Of a stretch of 64,000 nucleotides of DNA, positions 53,089 through 62,764 are shown piece after piece (position 1 is the stretch's first letter; every line of letters begins with the position of its first letter). Origin of the DNA: CAYYIS01 sp964470965. Lineage in GTDB: Bacteria; JAAXHH01; JABIQT01. Below the pieces are notes generated by a model. It was not told where the DNA came from. It worked only from the letters and a program-made list of their open reading frames with translations, and made no database searches. The stretch spans positions 1 through 64,000 of the forward strand of contig CAYYIS010000021.1 of the NCBI GenBank assembly GCA_964470965.1. The letters run 5' to 3'. The position numbers and the translations under genes are program-made.

Positions 53089-53841
53089 GTGCCGCCTCCA
53101 AACGCCCATTGGAAATATTACCACGAATTGCGTCCCGATGAGTTAGCGGCCTGCAGGGATGCGACGCCGGTGGCGTTCTGGCCGTTGGGGTTGCTCGAGC
53201 ACCACGGCTGGCATCTGCCTGTCGGATTCGACGGCATAAAGGCGGAGCGCATCTGTGTACGTATCGCGAAAAAGACGGGCGGTCTGATTTTTCCAACCAT
53301 GTGGTGGGGTACTGGTGGAGGACACGGGGATTTCCAGTGGACCCACTACCAGCCGGAAGACGCCGTCGTGTCAATGCTGACTACGACCACACAACAATTA
53401 ATATCGTTCGGATTCCGTGTGATCGTCCTGATGGCGGGCCATTATCCCTGGCAGAAATTGCTGGACCGGCACCTACCGTCGATCCAGGAAGCGTATCCGG
53501 ATGTTTTGCTCATCTGGGGTACGGAGGCGTCCGTGGGTGGAAAGGCGGTTAAGCTGCCGGGAGATCATGCGGCCCGGGAGGAGACGTCATACGGCCTCGC
53601 TTTGTTCCCGGGGTTGGTGGATATGGACGCCATGCACTCCGGGCGAAGCGAAACCGAATCCTGGCCGGAAGGTCAGGTGCCGCCCCTTGAACAACGCCAT
53701 CTCGGCGTAGAGTTCAACGCAAACCACCCCCTTTTTGCCCAGTTAGGAGAAGACGCCCGGACCGCAACGACCGCTCGGGGTGAGGACGGCATCGCTCGAC
53801 TCGTTGATTTTCTCTCTGGCGTGATCATGGAACGTCTATAG
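53089..53841 (+). CDS. creatininase-family amidohydrolase, second copy
   Basis: A 250-residue creatininase-family protein only distantly like the copy at 51186. Its metal-site residues are in GLLEHHGWHLPVGFDG (Glu, His, Asp), MAGHYPWQ and DHAAREETSYG (His, Glu). It starts with GTG behind AAGGAG at 6 bases. The N-terminus HWKYYHELRPDEL is the usual first helix. Two different members flanking one oxidoreductase suggest sequential hydrolysis and oxidation of a sugar lactone, amide or similar compound. The substrate is unknown. Confidence 0.82.
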   Translation: MPPPNAHWKYYHELRPDELAACRDATPVAFWPLGLLEHHGWHLPVGFDGIKAERICVRIAKKTGGLIFPTMWWGTGGGHGDFQWTHYQPEDAVVSMLTTTTQQLISFGFRVIVLMAGHYPWQKLLDRHLPSIQEAYPDVLLIWGTEASVGGKAVKLPGDHAAREETSYGLALFPGLVDMDAMHSGRSETESWPEGQVPPLEQRHLGVEFNANHPLFAQLGEDARTATTARGEDGIARLVDFLSGVIMERL

Positions 53842-54000
53842 AAACACTTCACCAAAGAAACCGTGACCTCACTCATCGGTTGAGACCGTATCAGGAATTG
53901 CGCTCGCACTCAGGCGGAAACAAAGGCGGATATGCATCGCCGCCTGGCAGGGGACTCATCCGATCGAGTTATTGATTCAACAAAATAAAGCGTCCGCGGT

Positions 54001-54420
54001 TTAAATCTGTACAAGCTCGATTAACACACCGTCCGGATCTAGCGCGCATACTACTCCGCCGGCGTCCGGAGCGGAAACCGGTTCCGATAGAAACGATACA
54101 CCTTTTTCCTGCAAATCATCTCTTGTCTGATAGACGTCTTCAACGAAAAATGTCAGCCAGCGTACGCCGGCGGCAAAGTCATGAGACCGGCGGGGCGGTG
54201 GAATTTGGGTTTCCATCAGCTTGATCAACGTCCGACCTGCCCGTAGCCGTACCTGCCGGAATCCGGTAGGTGCCAGGCCCGCGCCGGTTGCTACATCGTC
54301 CGGTATCTCAATATCGAGTACGACCTCCAGGCCGAGTTGATCGCGATAAAATCGCAGAGACTCTTCGAAATGACTGCAGGTGATGGCGATATCCACAACG
54401 GGACGGGTAAGCGTTAACAT
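54001..54420 (-). CDS. VOC-superfamily protein (glyoxalase/dioxygenase-like)
   Basis: A 139-residue protein on the - strand made of two beta-alpha-beta-beta-beta units. CSHFEESLRFYRDQLGLEV is the standard first module and DPDGVLIELVQI the standard end with the second metal Glu. AAGGAG precedes the ATG at 54420. Members include glyoxalase I, fosfomycin-resistance proteins and dioxygenases; the reaction here is not predictable. It is a lone gene facing two + strand units; the 159 bases before it (53842-54000) hold nothing I can support. Confidence 0.82.
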   Translation of the reverse strand: MLTLTRPVVDIAITCSHFEESLRFYRDQLGLEVVLDIEIPDDVATGAGLAPTGFRQVRLRAGRTLIKLMETQIPPPRRSHDFAAGVRWLTFFVEDVYQTRDDLQEKGVSFLSEPVSAPDAGGVVCALDPDGVLIELVQI

Positions 54421-54510
54421 GATTTAACTCCTTGTTGGTTATTGATGTCTCAAGGACTTCCTCTGGTGCAATCATGGTCAGTTAATTCTATAGTTACACA
54501 GGAGAATCCG

Positions 54511-55878
54511 ATGACCCAATTGTTGGAAATAGGGGCCCGACGTGAATTGTTTGTTGATGACTATCTGGTCGACCGACTGATCGATACTAGCTTCCACCTG
54601 CACCCGCCGATCCGGCGGGAGGTTGTGTTCCAGGTTAGAGCGCCTTTGGAAAACGCCTGCACCGGCTGTTACAATTTCACCCGTGACGGCGACCGAATTC
54701 TCGTGTATTACCGAGGGTTCTACCCCATAGGTGAACAGGGAGCCGACCTGGGAGAACGCCAGACCACCAACCTGCTGACCAGTACCGATGGTATCACGTT
54801 TGAGCGACCGAATCTGGGATTGATAGATGATGGAAGCAACAATATCCTCAATCGGGGTATCCATGCCCATAATTTCTGCACATTTCTAGACGGGAAACCC
54901 GGTATACCACTTGACGAGCGCTTCAAGGCGGTTGGCGGCGTGGGCAAGGACAGTCTATACGGCTTTGTGTCGCCTGATGGTCTAAACTGGGCTAAGGTCC
55001 AGGAAGAACCGCTCCACATCACGGGCGCCTTCGATTCAGTGAACGTGCCGCTATGGGATCCTCATGCCCAATGTTACAGAATTTTCAGCCGCTACTTCGC
55101 GGAAACCCCGAATGGTATGATACGCGCCATACAGAGCTGCGTCTCGGACGATTTTATCCACTGGAGCGAGCCGGAGCCACACGTATACGACGAGGGGCTT
55201 CCCCTGGAACATTTCTATACGAACGCTACTGTCCCCTGCCCCGGTGCCGAACATATTCTGCTTTCGTTTCCGATGCGGTTTCTGCCGGATCGGGTGGTTG
55301 ACACGGCCGGCATGGATTATCCGGGACGAGGCCTGTCCGATGCGGTGTTCATGTCCAGCCGTGACGGGGTTCATTGGACACGCACCTTTCCGGAGGCATG
55401 GATCAGGCCGGGCACGGACTACCGCAACTGGTCCCACAGAAGCTGCACCCCGGCCGTAGGGCTCGTTGAAACTGCTCCGGATGAATGGTCCATGTACATT
55501 TCCGAACATTACGGATGGGATACAAACCGAATACGCAGGCTAACGGTCCGCCCCCACGGGTTTGCTTCCGTCCGGGCGGGATACCACGGTGGTGAAATCA
55601 TCACAAAACCGATCAAGTTTGCCGTCGGTAACCTTTATTTGAATTATGCAACCTCGGCTGCCGGATCGATTGCCGTGGAAATTCAGGATGCCTCAGGAAC
55701 CCCGATCGAAGGTTACAAGTCACAGGACATGGATCCCATCTATGGCGACGCATTCGACAGGGAGATCCGCTGGCATCACCAATTCAATTTGTCGCGGCTG
55801 AAAAACACACCGGTTCGATTGCGTTTTATTCTGAATGATGCCGACCTGTTCTCTTTCCGTGTTGGACAGAGCACGTGA
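54511..55878 (+). CDS. glycoside-hydrolase-32/43-like beta-propeller protein
   Basis: A 455-residue protein without signal peptide. ATG 54511 is chosen because ACAGGAG lies 7 bases upstream and the conserved part starts at once (GARRELFVDDYLVDRL); the frame extends to 54442 without similarity. Repeated beta-rich blocks with acidic residues (NFTRDGDRILVYYRGFYPIG, SPDGLNW, WDPHAQCYRIFSRYF, SSRDGVHWTRTF) indicate a five-bladed propeller like families 32, 43 and 62, followed by a beta-sandwich-like C-terminal part. Proteins of this shape are common in Poribacteria and Latescibacterota; the glycan target is unknown. It overlaps the thioesterase gene by 4 bases. Confidence 0.68.
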   Translation: MTQLLEIGARRELFVDDYLVDRLIDTSFHLHPPIRREVVFQVRAPLENACTGCYNFTRDGDRILVYYRGFYPIGEQGADLGERQTTNLLTSTDGITFERPNLGLIDDGSNNILNRGIHAHNFCTFLDGKPGIPLDERFKAVGGVGKDSLYGFVSPDGLNWAKVQEEPLHITGAFDSVNVPLWDPHAQCYRIFSRYFAETPNGMIRAIQSCVSDDFIHWSEPEPHVYDEGLPLEHFYTNATVPCPGAEHILLSFPMRFLPDRVVDTAGMDYPGRGLSDAVFMSSRDGVHWTRTFPEAWIRPGTDYRNWSHRSCTPAVGLVETAPDEWSMYISEHYGWDTNRIRRLTVRPHGFASVRAGYHGGEIITKPIKFAVGNLYLNYATSAAGSIAVEIQDASGTPIEGYKSQDMDPIYGDAFDREIRWHHQFNLSRLKNTPVRLRFILNDADLFSFRVGQST

Positions 55879-56321
55879 TGGATTTCCGATTCTCCCTCGA
55901 ATTGACCGTACGCGATTACGAATGCGATTTCCAGGGCATCGTGAACAACGCGGTATATCTCAATTACCTGGAACATGCTCGGCACGTCTTTGGGAAGTCT
56001 GTGGGCCTCGATGTTGTCGAACTGGCAACGCGCGGCATCAATGTGGTCCTGGTCCGTTCAGAGATAGAATACCGGGCCTCTCTGCGGACCGGTGATTCCT
56101 TTAAGGTAGCGCTGAATGTTAACCGATGCTCCCGCTTAAAATTTGCGTTTGACCAGCGTATATACAGAATACCGGCTGAATGTGCTGAAGCGACATATAT
56201 CAGATCAAATTTGATTCTCAAAGCCCTGATGACGGCTACAGCCTTAAATGAACACGGCCGACCATTCCAGGCTCCAGAACTGGATGCACTATTCAGGAAT
56301 GAGCCCATGTCGCGGGATTAA
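55875..56321 (+). CDS. hotdog-fold acyl-CoA thioesterase (4HBT/YbgC-like)
   Basis: A 148-residue hotdog-fold protein. The active-site region is ECDFQGIVNNAVYLNYLEHAR, where the Asp and the Asn/His-type loop match the 4-hydroxybenzoyl-CoA thioesterase family (D-X-X-G-X-V-X-X-X-X-Y). It continues with VRSEIEYRASLRTGD, the second strand set. It probably hydrolyses an acyl-CoA in the cytosol. The start lies in a GTGA overlap with the upstream gene (or at ATG 55878). Confidence 0.84.
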   Translation: MMDFRFSLELTVRDYECDFQGIVNNAVYLNYLEHARHVFGKSVGLDVVELATRGINVVLVRSEIEYRASLRTGDSFKVALNVNRCSRLKFAFDQRIYRIPAECAEATYIRSNLILKALMTATALNEHGRPFQAPELDALFRNEPMSRD

Positions 56322-56628
56322 TGCAAACTCCAATTATTTGAGGCATCTGTGCGTGTGTGGCATGTTATGGTCTGCGCCCTTGTACCCCCCAGGTAGGTAC
56401 GGCGCTGTAGGCGCATCTGTTGACACGGGAAAAAGGACGTTGCAGATGCCTATCCCGTCATGGCATCCCCTCAGTTTGTGAAATGACAGGATCCGGCCAC
56501 ATTGCCTGGTCCACATCGGGTCGATCCTTGGTTGGCAGCTGTCGTCCATTTTGACACCCGGACGTTCGCTGGCCACCGCTCTTACGATCCGCCACCGATG
56601 GCGTTGACAATCCACGGCTCAAGGCAGT
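56322..56628. other. 307-base intergenic stretch
   Basis: Lies between the thioesterase gene and the 3' end of the TVP38 gene on the other strand, so it is a convergent interval. No convincing terminator hairpin and no coding signal were found; a 93-codon frame on the - strand (56615-56334) lacks a ribosome-binding site and recognizable motifs. Confidence 0.4.
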
Positions 56629-57393
56629 CTACCCTTCCTCAACGCCGGTCGAGTGCTTGCTGATTTTACGATAAAAATATGGAGCAAGAGATACTACGAT
56701 CAGAAGCCCCATAGAAATCCCAGCATTGGTCAGCGCAGCTTCCCGAGCGGCCGCCGCGGCTGATTCATTCTGAACTCCTGAACCCGAGAAATACAATTGG
56801 GCGAGGGCGGCGGAGGCGTAGACATACACCAGGATACCGGGGATCATACCGAACAGCGTGCCCAGCAGGTAGTGGACGTAACGGACACCGGACAGGCCGA
56901 AGGCATAGTTGAGCATGTTGAACGGAACCATCGGAATCAGCCGAAGTTGGAGCACACGCAGCAGTCCCTGATTCCTGATCAGACGATCCAAAGTTTCGAT
57001 GCGGCCTTTTACTTTACGCGCTACATAATCCCGCCCAAGTTTACGTGCCAGACCGAACGTCAGATTGGCGCCCAGGTTGGCACCTATGAAAACATAGATA
57101 GCGCCGTTGACTGTCCCGAAGGTCAGACCGCCCAATATGGTAAGCAGCAGTCCCGGTGCTGCTACAAGCGTTCCGCTTACGTAAATGCCGATATAAGCCA
57201 GCGGCGCCCACCAGAATTTAGCGATGGAGGCGAAGAAAGTCTGGAGTCGTTCCGGCGACAAATATTCGCTTAGCGGCGGGAACCGGAATGCCAGGATTCC
57301 GGCAGCAACGATCGCCACGAGTATTAATGCCTTTGCCGCCGAACCGGAACGGGAGGCTTCTTCTCCATTGGAAACATTCACTGATACAGGCAT
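56629..57393 (-). CDS. TVP38/TMEM64 (SNARE-associated, DedA-related) membrane protein
   Basis: A 254-residue inner-membrane protein. A cytosolic leader of about 20 residues is followed by five or six membrane helices. The family signature is present: APGLLLTILGGLTFG (PG-X-X-L-X-X-X-GG-X-X-FG), then ANLGANLTFGLARKLGRDY and the re-entrant LRLIPMVPFNMLNYAFGLSG (R-X-X-P-X-X-P-F-X-X-X-N). Related DedA/VTT proteins scramble or flip lipids such as undecaprenyl phosphate. It shares its strand with the DUF547 gene 29 bases upstream, a pairing often seen. Confidence 0.88.
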   Translation of the reverse strand: MPVSVNVSNGEEASRSGSAAKALILVAIVAAGILAFRFPPLSEYLSPERLQTFFASIAKFWWAPLAYIGIYVSGTLVAAPGLLLTILGGLTFGTVNGAIYVFIGANLGANLTFGLARKLGRDYVARKVKGRIETLDRLIRNQGLLRVLQLRLIPMVPFNMLNYAFGLSGVRYVHYLLGTLFGMIPGILVYVYASAALAQLYFSGSGVQNESAAAAAREAALTNAGISMGLLIVVSLAPYFYRKISKHSTGVEEG

Positions 57394-57422
57394 ATGTGAT
57401 CCCTTTGTCGAATGTCTTCCAC

Positions 57423-58208
57423 CTACTGACGTGATTGATCGTTCAGGTGCCAGTCGTAGTCAAGGTTCTTTACCTTCAATCCAGATGAATCCAGGAAGGC
57501 CCTGTCATCCGCATCACTGAGGAATGGTTTTATAAACGCCAGGCGTTCCATCTTGTTTTTGCCGAAATCGTCTTTATACCAGTCCATGATAGGCGACTGA
57601 TGCACGCTGCCGGCAGACCGGTCGATACGAAACTTTTTCGGATCGGAGAAGAAATCGCGTGTGCTCCTGGTCAGTTGGTCGTCCAGCCGGTTGCCCGTGT
57701 ACGGTTCGTTGAGCAGTTTTGGGCAGCTGACAGAAGCGCAGACAATCGCGAAGTGGATCCTCGGATCGCCCATTTTTCGTAGGATATCATGCTCGATATC
57801 GTCCAGGGAATATGCCGTGCCGTTGACCTGCATTTTATAATCCTTCCAGATATTATAGCCTATGACACTCACATGTTCCCGAATGCTTTTGGTGGGATAA
57901 AAATACAGGATGCCTTTGATGGTCAGGGCGTTATATGCATTGATCCAGTATGCGAGCCTCTCGGCCCGGTCCCGTAACTGTTCCGGATCGACATCCCCCA
58001 ACGCATCCAGGTACGCCTGCAGCCTTGCCCCATCCTGTGCTTTCAACTGGCGATATGCAACGAATCCTTCCTGGTCCACATATCGCTTCAGTAGGGTATC
58101 GTATATGCTGTGATCTATGCGACCGTTTTTCACAATCTTCACCTCCGATTGGGCCGATGCCTGCACGGTTATCATCAAGATAAAACCTGTTAAAGCTAAA
58201 GAACGCAT
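57423..58208 (-). CDS. exported DUF547 protein
   Basis: A 261-residue protein with a Sec signal peptide (MRSLALTGFILMITVQASAQS). ATG 58208 is chosen because GGAG lies 9 bases upstream and the signal peptide begins there; the frame opens 61 codons earlier. The DUF547 domain covers most of the mature part: AERLAYWINAYNALTIKGIL, then DPRIHFAIVCASVSCP (the Cys/His-containing, papain-like core) and NEPYTGNRLDDQL. Function unknown, possibly a transglutaminase/protease-like fold. It is followed by the TVP38 gene. Confidence 0.85.
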   Translation of the reverse strand: MRSLALTGFILMITVQASAQSEVKIVKNGRIDHSIYDTLLKRYVDQEGFVAYRQLKAQDGARLQAYLDALGDVDPEQLRDRAERLAYWINAYNALTIKGILYFYPTKSIREHVSVIGYNIWKDYKMQVNGTAYSLDDIEHDILRKMGDPRIHFAIVCASVSCPKLLNEPYTGNRLDDQLTRSTRDFFSDPKKFRIDRSAGSVHQSPIMDWYKDDFGKNKMERLAFIKPFLSDADDRAFLDSSGLKVKNLDYDWHLNDQSRQ

Positions 58209-58755
58209 GGATTTTCTCTCCCAAGCCTGTTTTTGAAGACCTGCCGTCCAATCCTGTATCAGATGAAGGAATCCGAAAAAGTGTTCCCGGTGTATGGTCA
58301 ATAAATCCCGGTTCGGGAAATTCCAGGTGCTATCTGTACTAACACCTTGCTGCTGTGAAAAATTATTATATTGTGATCTCTCAAACAGCATTATAATATG
58401 CTGTGGTGGCGTGAGATTATCAATGATGAAATCGGCGGTGGACCGCTCTCAGGAACCTTCTATTCGAAGACAGTCGTCCGATCTCGGTACACATCCCGGC
58501 AGAATTCATGATCGATCAGCTGCACGGCGCCTATTCCCTCCTGGGCCCCACCTTCACCACCCGCCATCTGCATTTCTCATACGAACGATTGGGGAAACGT
58601 ATGGTTGGAAGGGCCCGATACCTCCCGGAAAAAGATACCGAAGAATTCCATTGCAATAACGGTTCGGTGTTATTTGCATGGCACGATTACGGTTCTGTGT
58701 TATATTACCTATTCAATAAAGCCCGGACTTTTAAAACCATATCAAGGAGTGATCC
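58209..58755. other. 547-base divergent intergenic stretch
   Basis: Separates the DUF547 gene (- strand) from the thioredoxin gene (+ strand), so it must contain promoters for both. Several open frames of 60-120 codons exist, but none has a ribosome-binding site or a recognizable domain. A short imperfect direct repeat (ACGGTTC-GTGTTAT) occurs at about 58662 and 58688, just upstream of the thioredoxin gene, overlapping a TTATATT that could be a -10 box. Confidence 0.35.
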
Positions 58756-59313
58756 ATGAACAAAAGGAAGCGAATTTACGTCATTCAGGGCATCATCGCC
58801 ATCCTGGTTCTCGGCGGTATCGCCGTAGCATGGTTAAGTGTTACTCAGCCGCAGCCAGAGCAAGCAACAACGGCGATGGCCGGTAACGACATGGTCAGTA
58901 TGGAAGCACCGGATTTTGTGCTTCCCGACCTGGAAAATAAGCCCGTAAAACTATCCGATTTTGAAGGTCAGGTACGGATTATAGATTTCTGGGCCACCTG
59001 GTGTCCGCCGTGCCGGGAGGAAATTCCCCATTTCCAGGCTCTGCATGAACAGTACGGCGACAATGGTCTGACTGTCATTGGCATCTCTCTGGATCAGAAT
59101 GGAGCGGAGGCAGTCATTCCGTTCGGCAGGAAGATGAAAATGACGTATACGTCGGTCATCGGTAACCCGGAAGTCGTACAGGCCTACGGCGGCATCCAAT
59201 ACATCCCGACCACCTTCATGATCGACAAACGGGGTCTTATCTTTCGCAAATATGTCGGCTATACTGACCTGGCTACCCTGGAAGGCGATGTCAAGACTCT
59301 TCTGGCGCAATAG
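58756..59313 (+). CDS. TlpA/ResA-like membrane-anchored thioredoxin
   Basis: A 185-residue periplasmic thiol-disulfide oxidoreductase held by an N-terminal membrane helix (IYVIQGIIAILVLGGIAVAW). After a short linker comes the AhpC-TSA/TlpA fold: APDFVLPDLENKPVKLSDF, the active site FWATWCPPCREE (Cys83, Cys86), VIGISLDQN and the cis-proline loop YIPTTFMID. Such proteins reduce cysteines for cytochrome c maturation or other envelope proteins. AAGGAG lies about 9 bases before the ATG. It is a single gene with no cytochrome maturation genes nearby. Confidence 0.9.
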   Translation: MNKRKRIYVIQGIIAILVLGGIAVAWLSVTQPQPEQATTAMAGNDMVSMEAPDFVLPDLENKPVKLSDFEGQVRIIDFWATWCPPCREEIPHFQALHEQYGDNGLTVIGISLDQNGAEAVIPFGRKMKMTYTSVIGNPEVVQAYGGIQYIPTTFMIDKRGLIFRKYVGYTDLATLEGDVKTLLAQ

Positions 59314-59734
59314 AGCAAACAGCACAGCATCGTTCCTGCAAGAAGTGATATTCTGCCAATTCGTATCACGATATCGCCAAATGGGGCGGCGATTAGACAT
59401 TGTTATCAATAAAGAACAGTGCGCTAAAAATTCCAACGCTCTTATCCGGTTCATTGGCCGGACAAGTCAATTTTCAGTGCGTTTTTTCTTGACGGTGCGA
59501 CTACTGCGGTCTGCGCCGTGGAATGCACCCGTTGAAAGCCCCGATACTTCTTCTCAGAATTATTCCAACGTCGCATATTTCGATCAAAAACGCACAAGAA
59601 CAAAGTGCGGCATTCAGCGTAAAACCAACAGAAATGTCAAAATGCCTTGACGGGTCTTCTGTATTCGCCTAATGTATTGCGATTTCCCCAATTCATTCCC
59701 TAAATGTCACCGGTATACCTGAGGGATATAATCC
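59314..59734. other. 421-base intergenic stretch before mutS
   Basis: No supported gene. A + strand frame covering 59252-59650 overlaps the thioredoxin gene and has no homology-like features. A TTGACG occurs near 59492 without a good -10 at the right distance. The mutS promoter is probably in here but cannot be placed with confidence. Confidence 0.35.
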
Positions 59735-62365
59735 ATGGCCCGATCTGCCGGTTCATTGACGCCTGCCATGGCGCAGTATGCCAGAATGAAGTCGCAGTAT
59801 CCGGATGCGATTCTGTTTTTCCGAATGGGCGATTTCTACGAGACTTTCGATGACGACGCCAAAGTCGCCTCTAAAGTCCTTGGTTTGACGCTCACGGCCC
59901 GTAATCATGGCGGACCGAATAAGACCCCGCTGGCCGGTGTTCCGCATCATGCGGTGGAAAAATACATCTCTAAACTGATCCAATCTGGATACAAGGTTGC
60001 GGTTTGTGAGCAGGTAGAAGATCCTAAAAAAGCCAAGGGAGTGGTTAAGCGGGACGTCGTCGAGGTGGTAACGCCCGGCACCTCCATGCTGACACAGACG
60101 CTTGATTCGACCAGGAACAATTACATCGTCAGTCTGGTACCCGGCCACGATCATTATGGATTAGCCATGGTGGACCTATCCACAGGTGAGTTCCATGTGG
60201 CAGAGATGGTCGAGGCCGATCTGGTCAACGAACTGAATCGCCTGAGCCCGTCCGAGGCGGTTGTTTCGTACGGATCGGCAGAGCATACGGAAGCGCTGCT
60301 GCTGCCCCGATATCCCGATATTACCATCAGCCGCCTCGACGAATGGGCCTTTTCCTTTGATCATGCGCACGAGGCGCTGCTCGATCATTTCGAAACCCAC
60401 TCGCTCAAGGGCTTCGGTGTCGATGATCTGGTTGCAGGTGTCGCAGCGGCTGGCGCCATGCTGGTGTATCTGAAGGACACCCAGAAGAACCGGCTCGCGC
60501 ACCTCAAGCAAATCTCCCGTTACAACATCACCGAATGGATGTTGATGGATGTGGCGACGCAGCGAAACCTGGAACTCACCGCCTCGTTGCGGGATGGTGG
60601 TCTGGAGGGTACGCTGTTGTCGGTCATGGACCGTACCTACACGCCTATGGGCGCCCGGTTTCTGAGGCGGGCTATTACCAGGCCGCTTGTGTCGGTACCC
60701 GCCATTCACCTGCGCCACGAAACGGTCAAAGAGCTGGTGGATCGTCATGAAGTCCGGGACCAGGTCGCCGGTCTGCTGAAATCGGTCGGTGACGCGGAAA
60801 GGCTAGCCGCGCGTGTCGGTTCAGAACGCGCCAATGCAAGGGACCTGGTCGGCTTGAGGGAGATGCTCAGACTTATCCCCACTCTGAAAGTCGTGCTGGC
60901 AGACACCGATACCGAGTTGCTGAAGATGTTGCGGAAACAGCTCAACGCCCTGGAAGAATTGGCGGCGGAGATCGGACGGGCAATCGTGGAGGCGCCGCCC
61001 CTGTCTCTGACGGAAGGCGGCCTGATACAATCGGGATATGATACCACTCTGGATGATCTCCGCGCCATCAGTTCCGATGGCAAACAGTGGATTGCCAACC
61101 TCCAGCATCAGGAGCGTGAGCGTACCGGCATTTCATCGCTGAAGGTTGATTACAACAAGGTGTTCGGCTACTATATCGAAGTAACCAAGACTAACCTGGA
61201 GCGCCTGACCGGGGAATACACCCGCAAGCAGACCATGCGGAATGCGGAGCGATTTATTACGCCGGAGCTTAAGGAATACGAAGAAAAAATTCTAGGCGCC
61301 GAGGAGAAGATCGTGGCACTGGAGTATGAGCTGTTCATGAATTTGAGAACTCAGGTGGCCGGTCATCTGGTCCAGATTCTAGACAATGCACGCTCCATTG
61401 CCCAAATCGATTTTCTAACCACACTGGCGGCCGTGGCGGTACAGAACGACTATGTGGCGCCCGAAATCGAGGAAGGGACCGCCATTGAAATTCTGGACGG
61501 CAGACATCCAGTCGTGGAACAGCTTCTACATGGTGAACCGTTCGTACCCAATGATGTCCACCTGGACACGAAGGACGAGCAGATCGCACTGATCACTGGT
61601 CCGAACATGGCGGGCAAGAGTACATTCCTCAGGCAGACCGGTCTGATCGTCCTGATGGCGCAGCTCGGATCCTTCGTTCCGGCCCGGTCGGCTCGGATAG
61701 GTGTTGTGGACCGGATATTTACGCGTGTGGGGGCGTCGGACAACCTGGCTCGGGGGGAAAGTACATTCCTGGTAGAAATGAATGAAACCGCAAATATTCT
61801 GAACAACGCCACTCCCAACAGCCTAATTTTACTCGACGAAATAGGCCGGGGTACAAGCACTTTCGATGGCTTGAGCATCGCCTGGGCGGTAACAGAATAC
61901 CTGCACAATATGACCGGTCGGGCCGCAAAAACACTCTTTGCGACCCATTATCATGAGTTGTGTGAACTGGAGGAATTGCTGACGCGTGTACGCAACTATA
62001 GCGTTGCCATAAGCGAGCGGGGGAACAGGATCAATTTTCTGCGCAAGGTCGTGCGGGGCGGAAGCGACCGCAGTTACGGAATCCAGGTTGCCCGTCTGGC
62101 CGGATTGCCCGATGAAGTCGTCGAACGGGCAAAAACGGTGCTAGCCAACCTCGAGTCGGAAGGAGTGACGCCGGCCGGCACCCCAGGCCACGTGACGCCT
62201 AGTTCCGGGGAAGATGCGTATCAGCTGAGTTTATTCGTACCCCCGGACAACCCGGTAATCGACGAACTGAAAAATATAGATATCAATGCTCTGACGCCCC
62301 TGGAAGCCCTTACCATATTGCATAGTTTCCAACAGAAAGCAGTATCCAACAACAGGCACGGATAG
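59735..62365 (+). CDS. mutS: DNA mismatch repair protein MutS
   Basis: An 876-residue MutS1, the mismatch-recognition ATPase. The N-terminal mismatch-binding domain has PAMAQYARMKSQYPDAILFF and the FYETF motif whose Phe stacks on the mispair. Connector, lever and clamp domains follow, then the ATPase with Walker A ITGPNMAGKSTFLRQ, the loop GESTFLVEMNE, Walker B LILLDEIGRGTSTFDG and the FATHYHEL His loop. The C-terminus ends in a helix-turn-helix dimerization part. GAGGGA lies 9 bases before the ATG. mutL is not in the window. Confidence 0.96.
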   Translation: MARSAGSLTPAMAQYARMKSQYPDAILFFRMGDFYETFDDDAKVASKVLGLTLTARNHGGPNKTPLAGVPHHAVEKYISKLIQSGYKVAVCEQVEDPKKAKGVVKRDVVEVVTPGTSMLTQTLDSTRNNYIVSLVPGHDHYGLAMVDLSTGEFHVAEMVEADLVNELNRLSPSEAVVSYGSAEHTEALLLPRYPDITISRLDEWAFSFDHAHEALLDHFETHSLKGFGVDDLVAGVAAAGAMLVYLKDTQKNRLAHLKQISRYNITEWMLMDVATQRNLELTASLRDGGLEGTLLSVMDRTYTPMGARFLRRAITRPLVSVPAIHLRHETVKELVDRHEVRDQVAGLLKSVGDAERLAARVGSERANARDLVGLREMLRLIPTLKVVLADTDTELLKMLRKQLNALEELAAEIGRAIVEAPPLSLTEGGLIQSGYDTTLDDLRAISSDGKQWIANLQHQERERTGISSLKVDYNKVFGYYIEVTKTNLERLTGEYTRKQTMRNAERFITPELKEYEEKILGAEEKIVALEYELFMNLRTQVAGHLVQILDNARSIAQIDFLTTLAAVAVQNDYVAPEIEEGTAIEILDGRHPVVEQLLHGEPFVPNDVHLDTKDEQIALITGPNMAGKSTFLRQTGLIVLMAQLGSFVPARSARIGVVDRIFTRVGASDNLARGESTFLVEMNETANILNNATPNSLILLDEIGRGTSTFDGLSIAWAVTEYLHNMTGRAAKTLFATHYHELCELEELLTRVRNYSVAISERGNRINFLRKVVRGGSDRSYGIQVARLAGLPDEVVERAKTVLANLESEGVTPAGTPGHVTPSSGEDAYQLSLFVPPDNPVIDELKNIDINALTPLEALTILHSFQQKAVSNNRHG

Positions 62366-62374
62366 GAGCTGGGC

Positions 62375-62764
62375 ATGAATTGTCCCCACTGCGGTGGTAC
62401 GGATAGACACCGTTCGAGACGCAACCAGTTTGAGCGTGCCTTCAACTGGTTGTTCTGGTACCACCAGCGCCCCTTTCGGTGTACAAAATGCAGAACTCGG
62501 TACTGGGTCCGGCTGGAACCGAGGGTTTGGCGCCGTGGCCTGAGGAAAGAGGGTGTCAAGGTCTTCCGTTCCTGGGGACTATCCCTCGCGGCTATGGCTT
62601 TGGCTGCACTGGTAGCCTGGATCATGAGTATTGCCCGACACCAGACGTTGAGAGGCACTGTATTTGAGGCCGCCCTGAAACAAGAATTGAGGCAACGTCT
62701 GGATGAAACGGACCTCAGCGATGAACTGAAAATAAAAGCTGAGCAGTTTTTCGACAAACGATAA
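62375..62764 (+). CDS. small zinc-ribbon membrane protein
   Basis: A 129-residue protein. Two CXXC pairs (MNCPHCGG and FRCTKCRTRYW) form a zinc ribbon at the N-terminus, followed by a basic region (RVWRRGLRKEG) and one membrane helix (GLSLAAMALAALVAWIMSI). The C-terminal 40 residues are charged and helical. No known family can be named; the pattern resembles zinc-ribbon membrane proteins that receive regulatory or assembly roles. It starts 9 bases after mutS behind ATAGGAG, so it is co-transcribed with it. Confidence 0.75.
   Translation: MNCPHCGGTDRHRSRRNQFERAFNWLFWYHQRPFRCTKCRTRYWVRLEPRVWRRGLRKEGVKVFRSWGLSLAAMALAALVAWIMSIARHQTLRGTVFEAALKQELRQRLDETDLSDELKIKAEQFFDKR

Noticed and set aside
58294..58759. 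Open frames of 121 and 83 codons before the thioredoxin gene
   Set aside because: No ribosome-binding sites, no recognizable motifs, and they overlap the place where the thioredoxin promoter and leader must lie.
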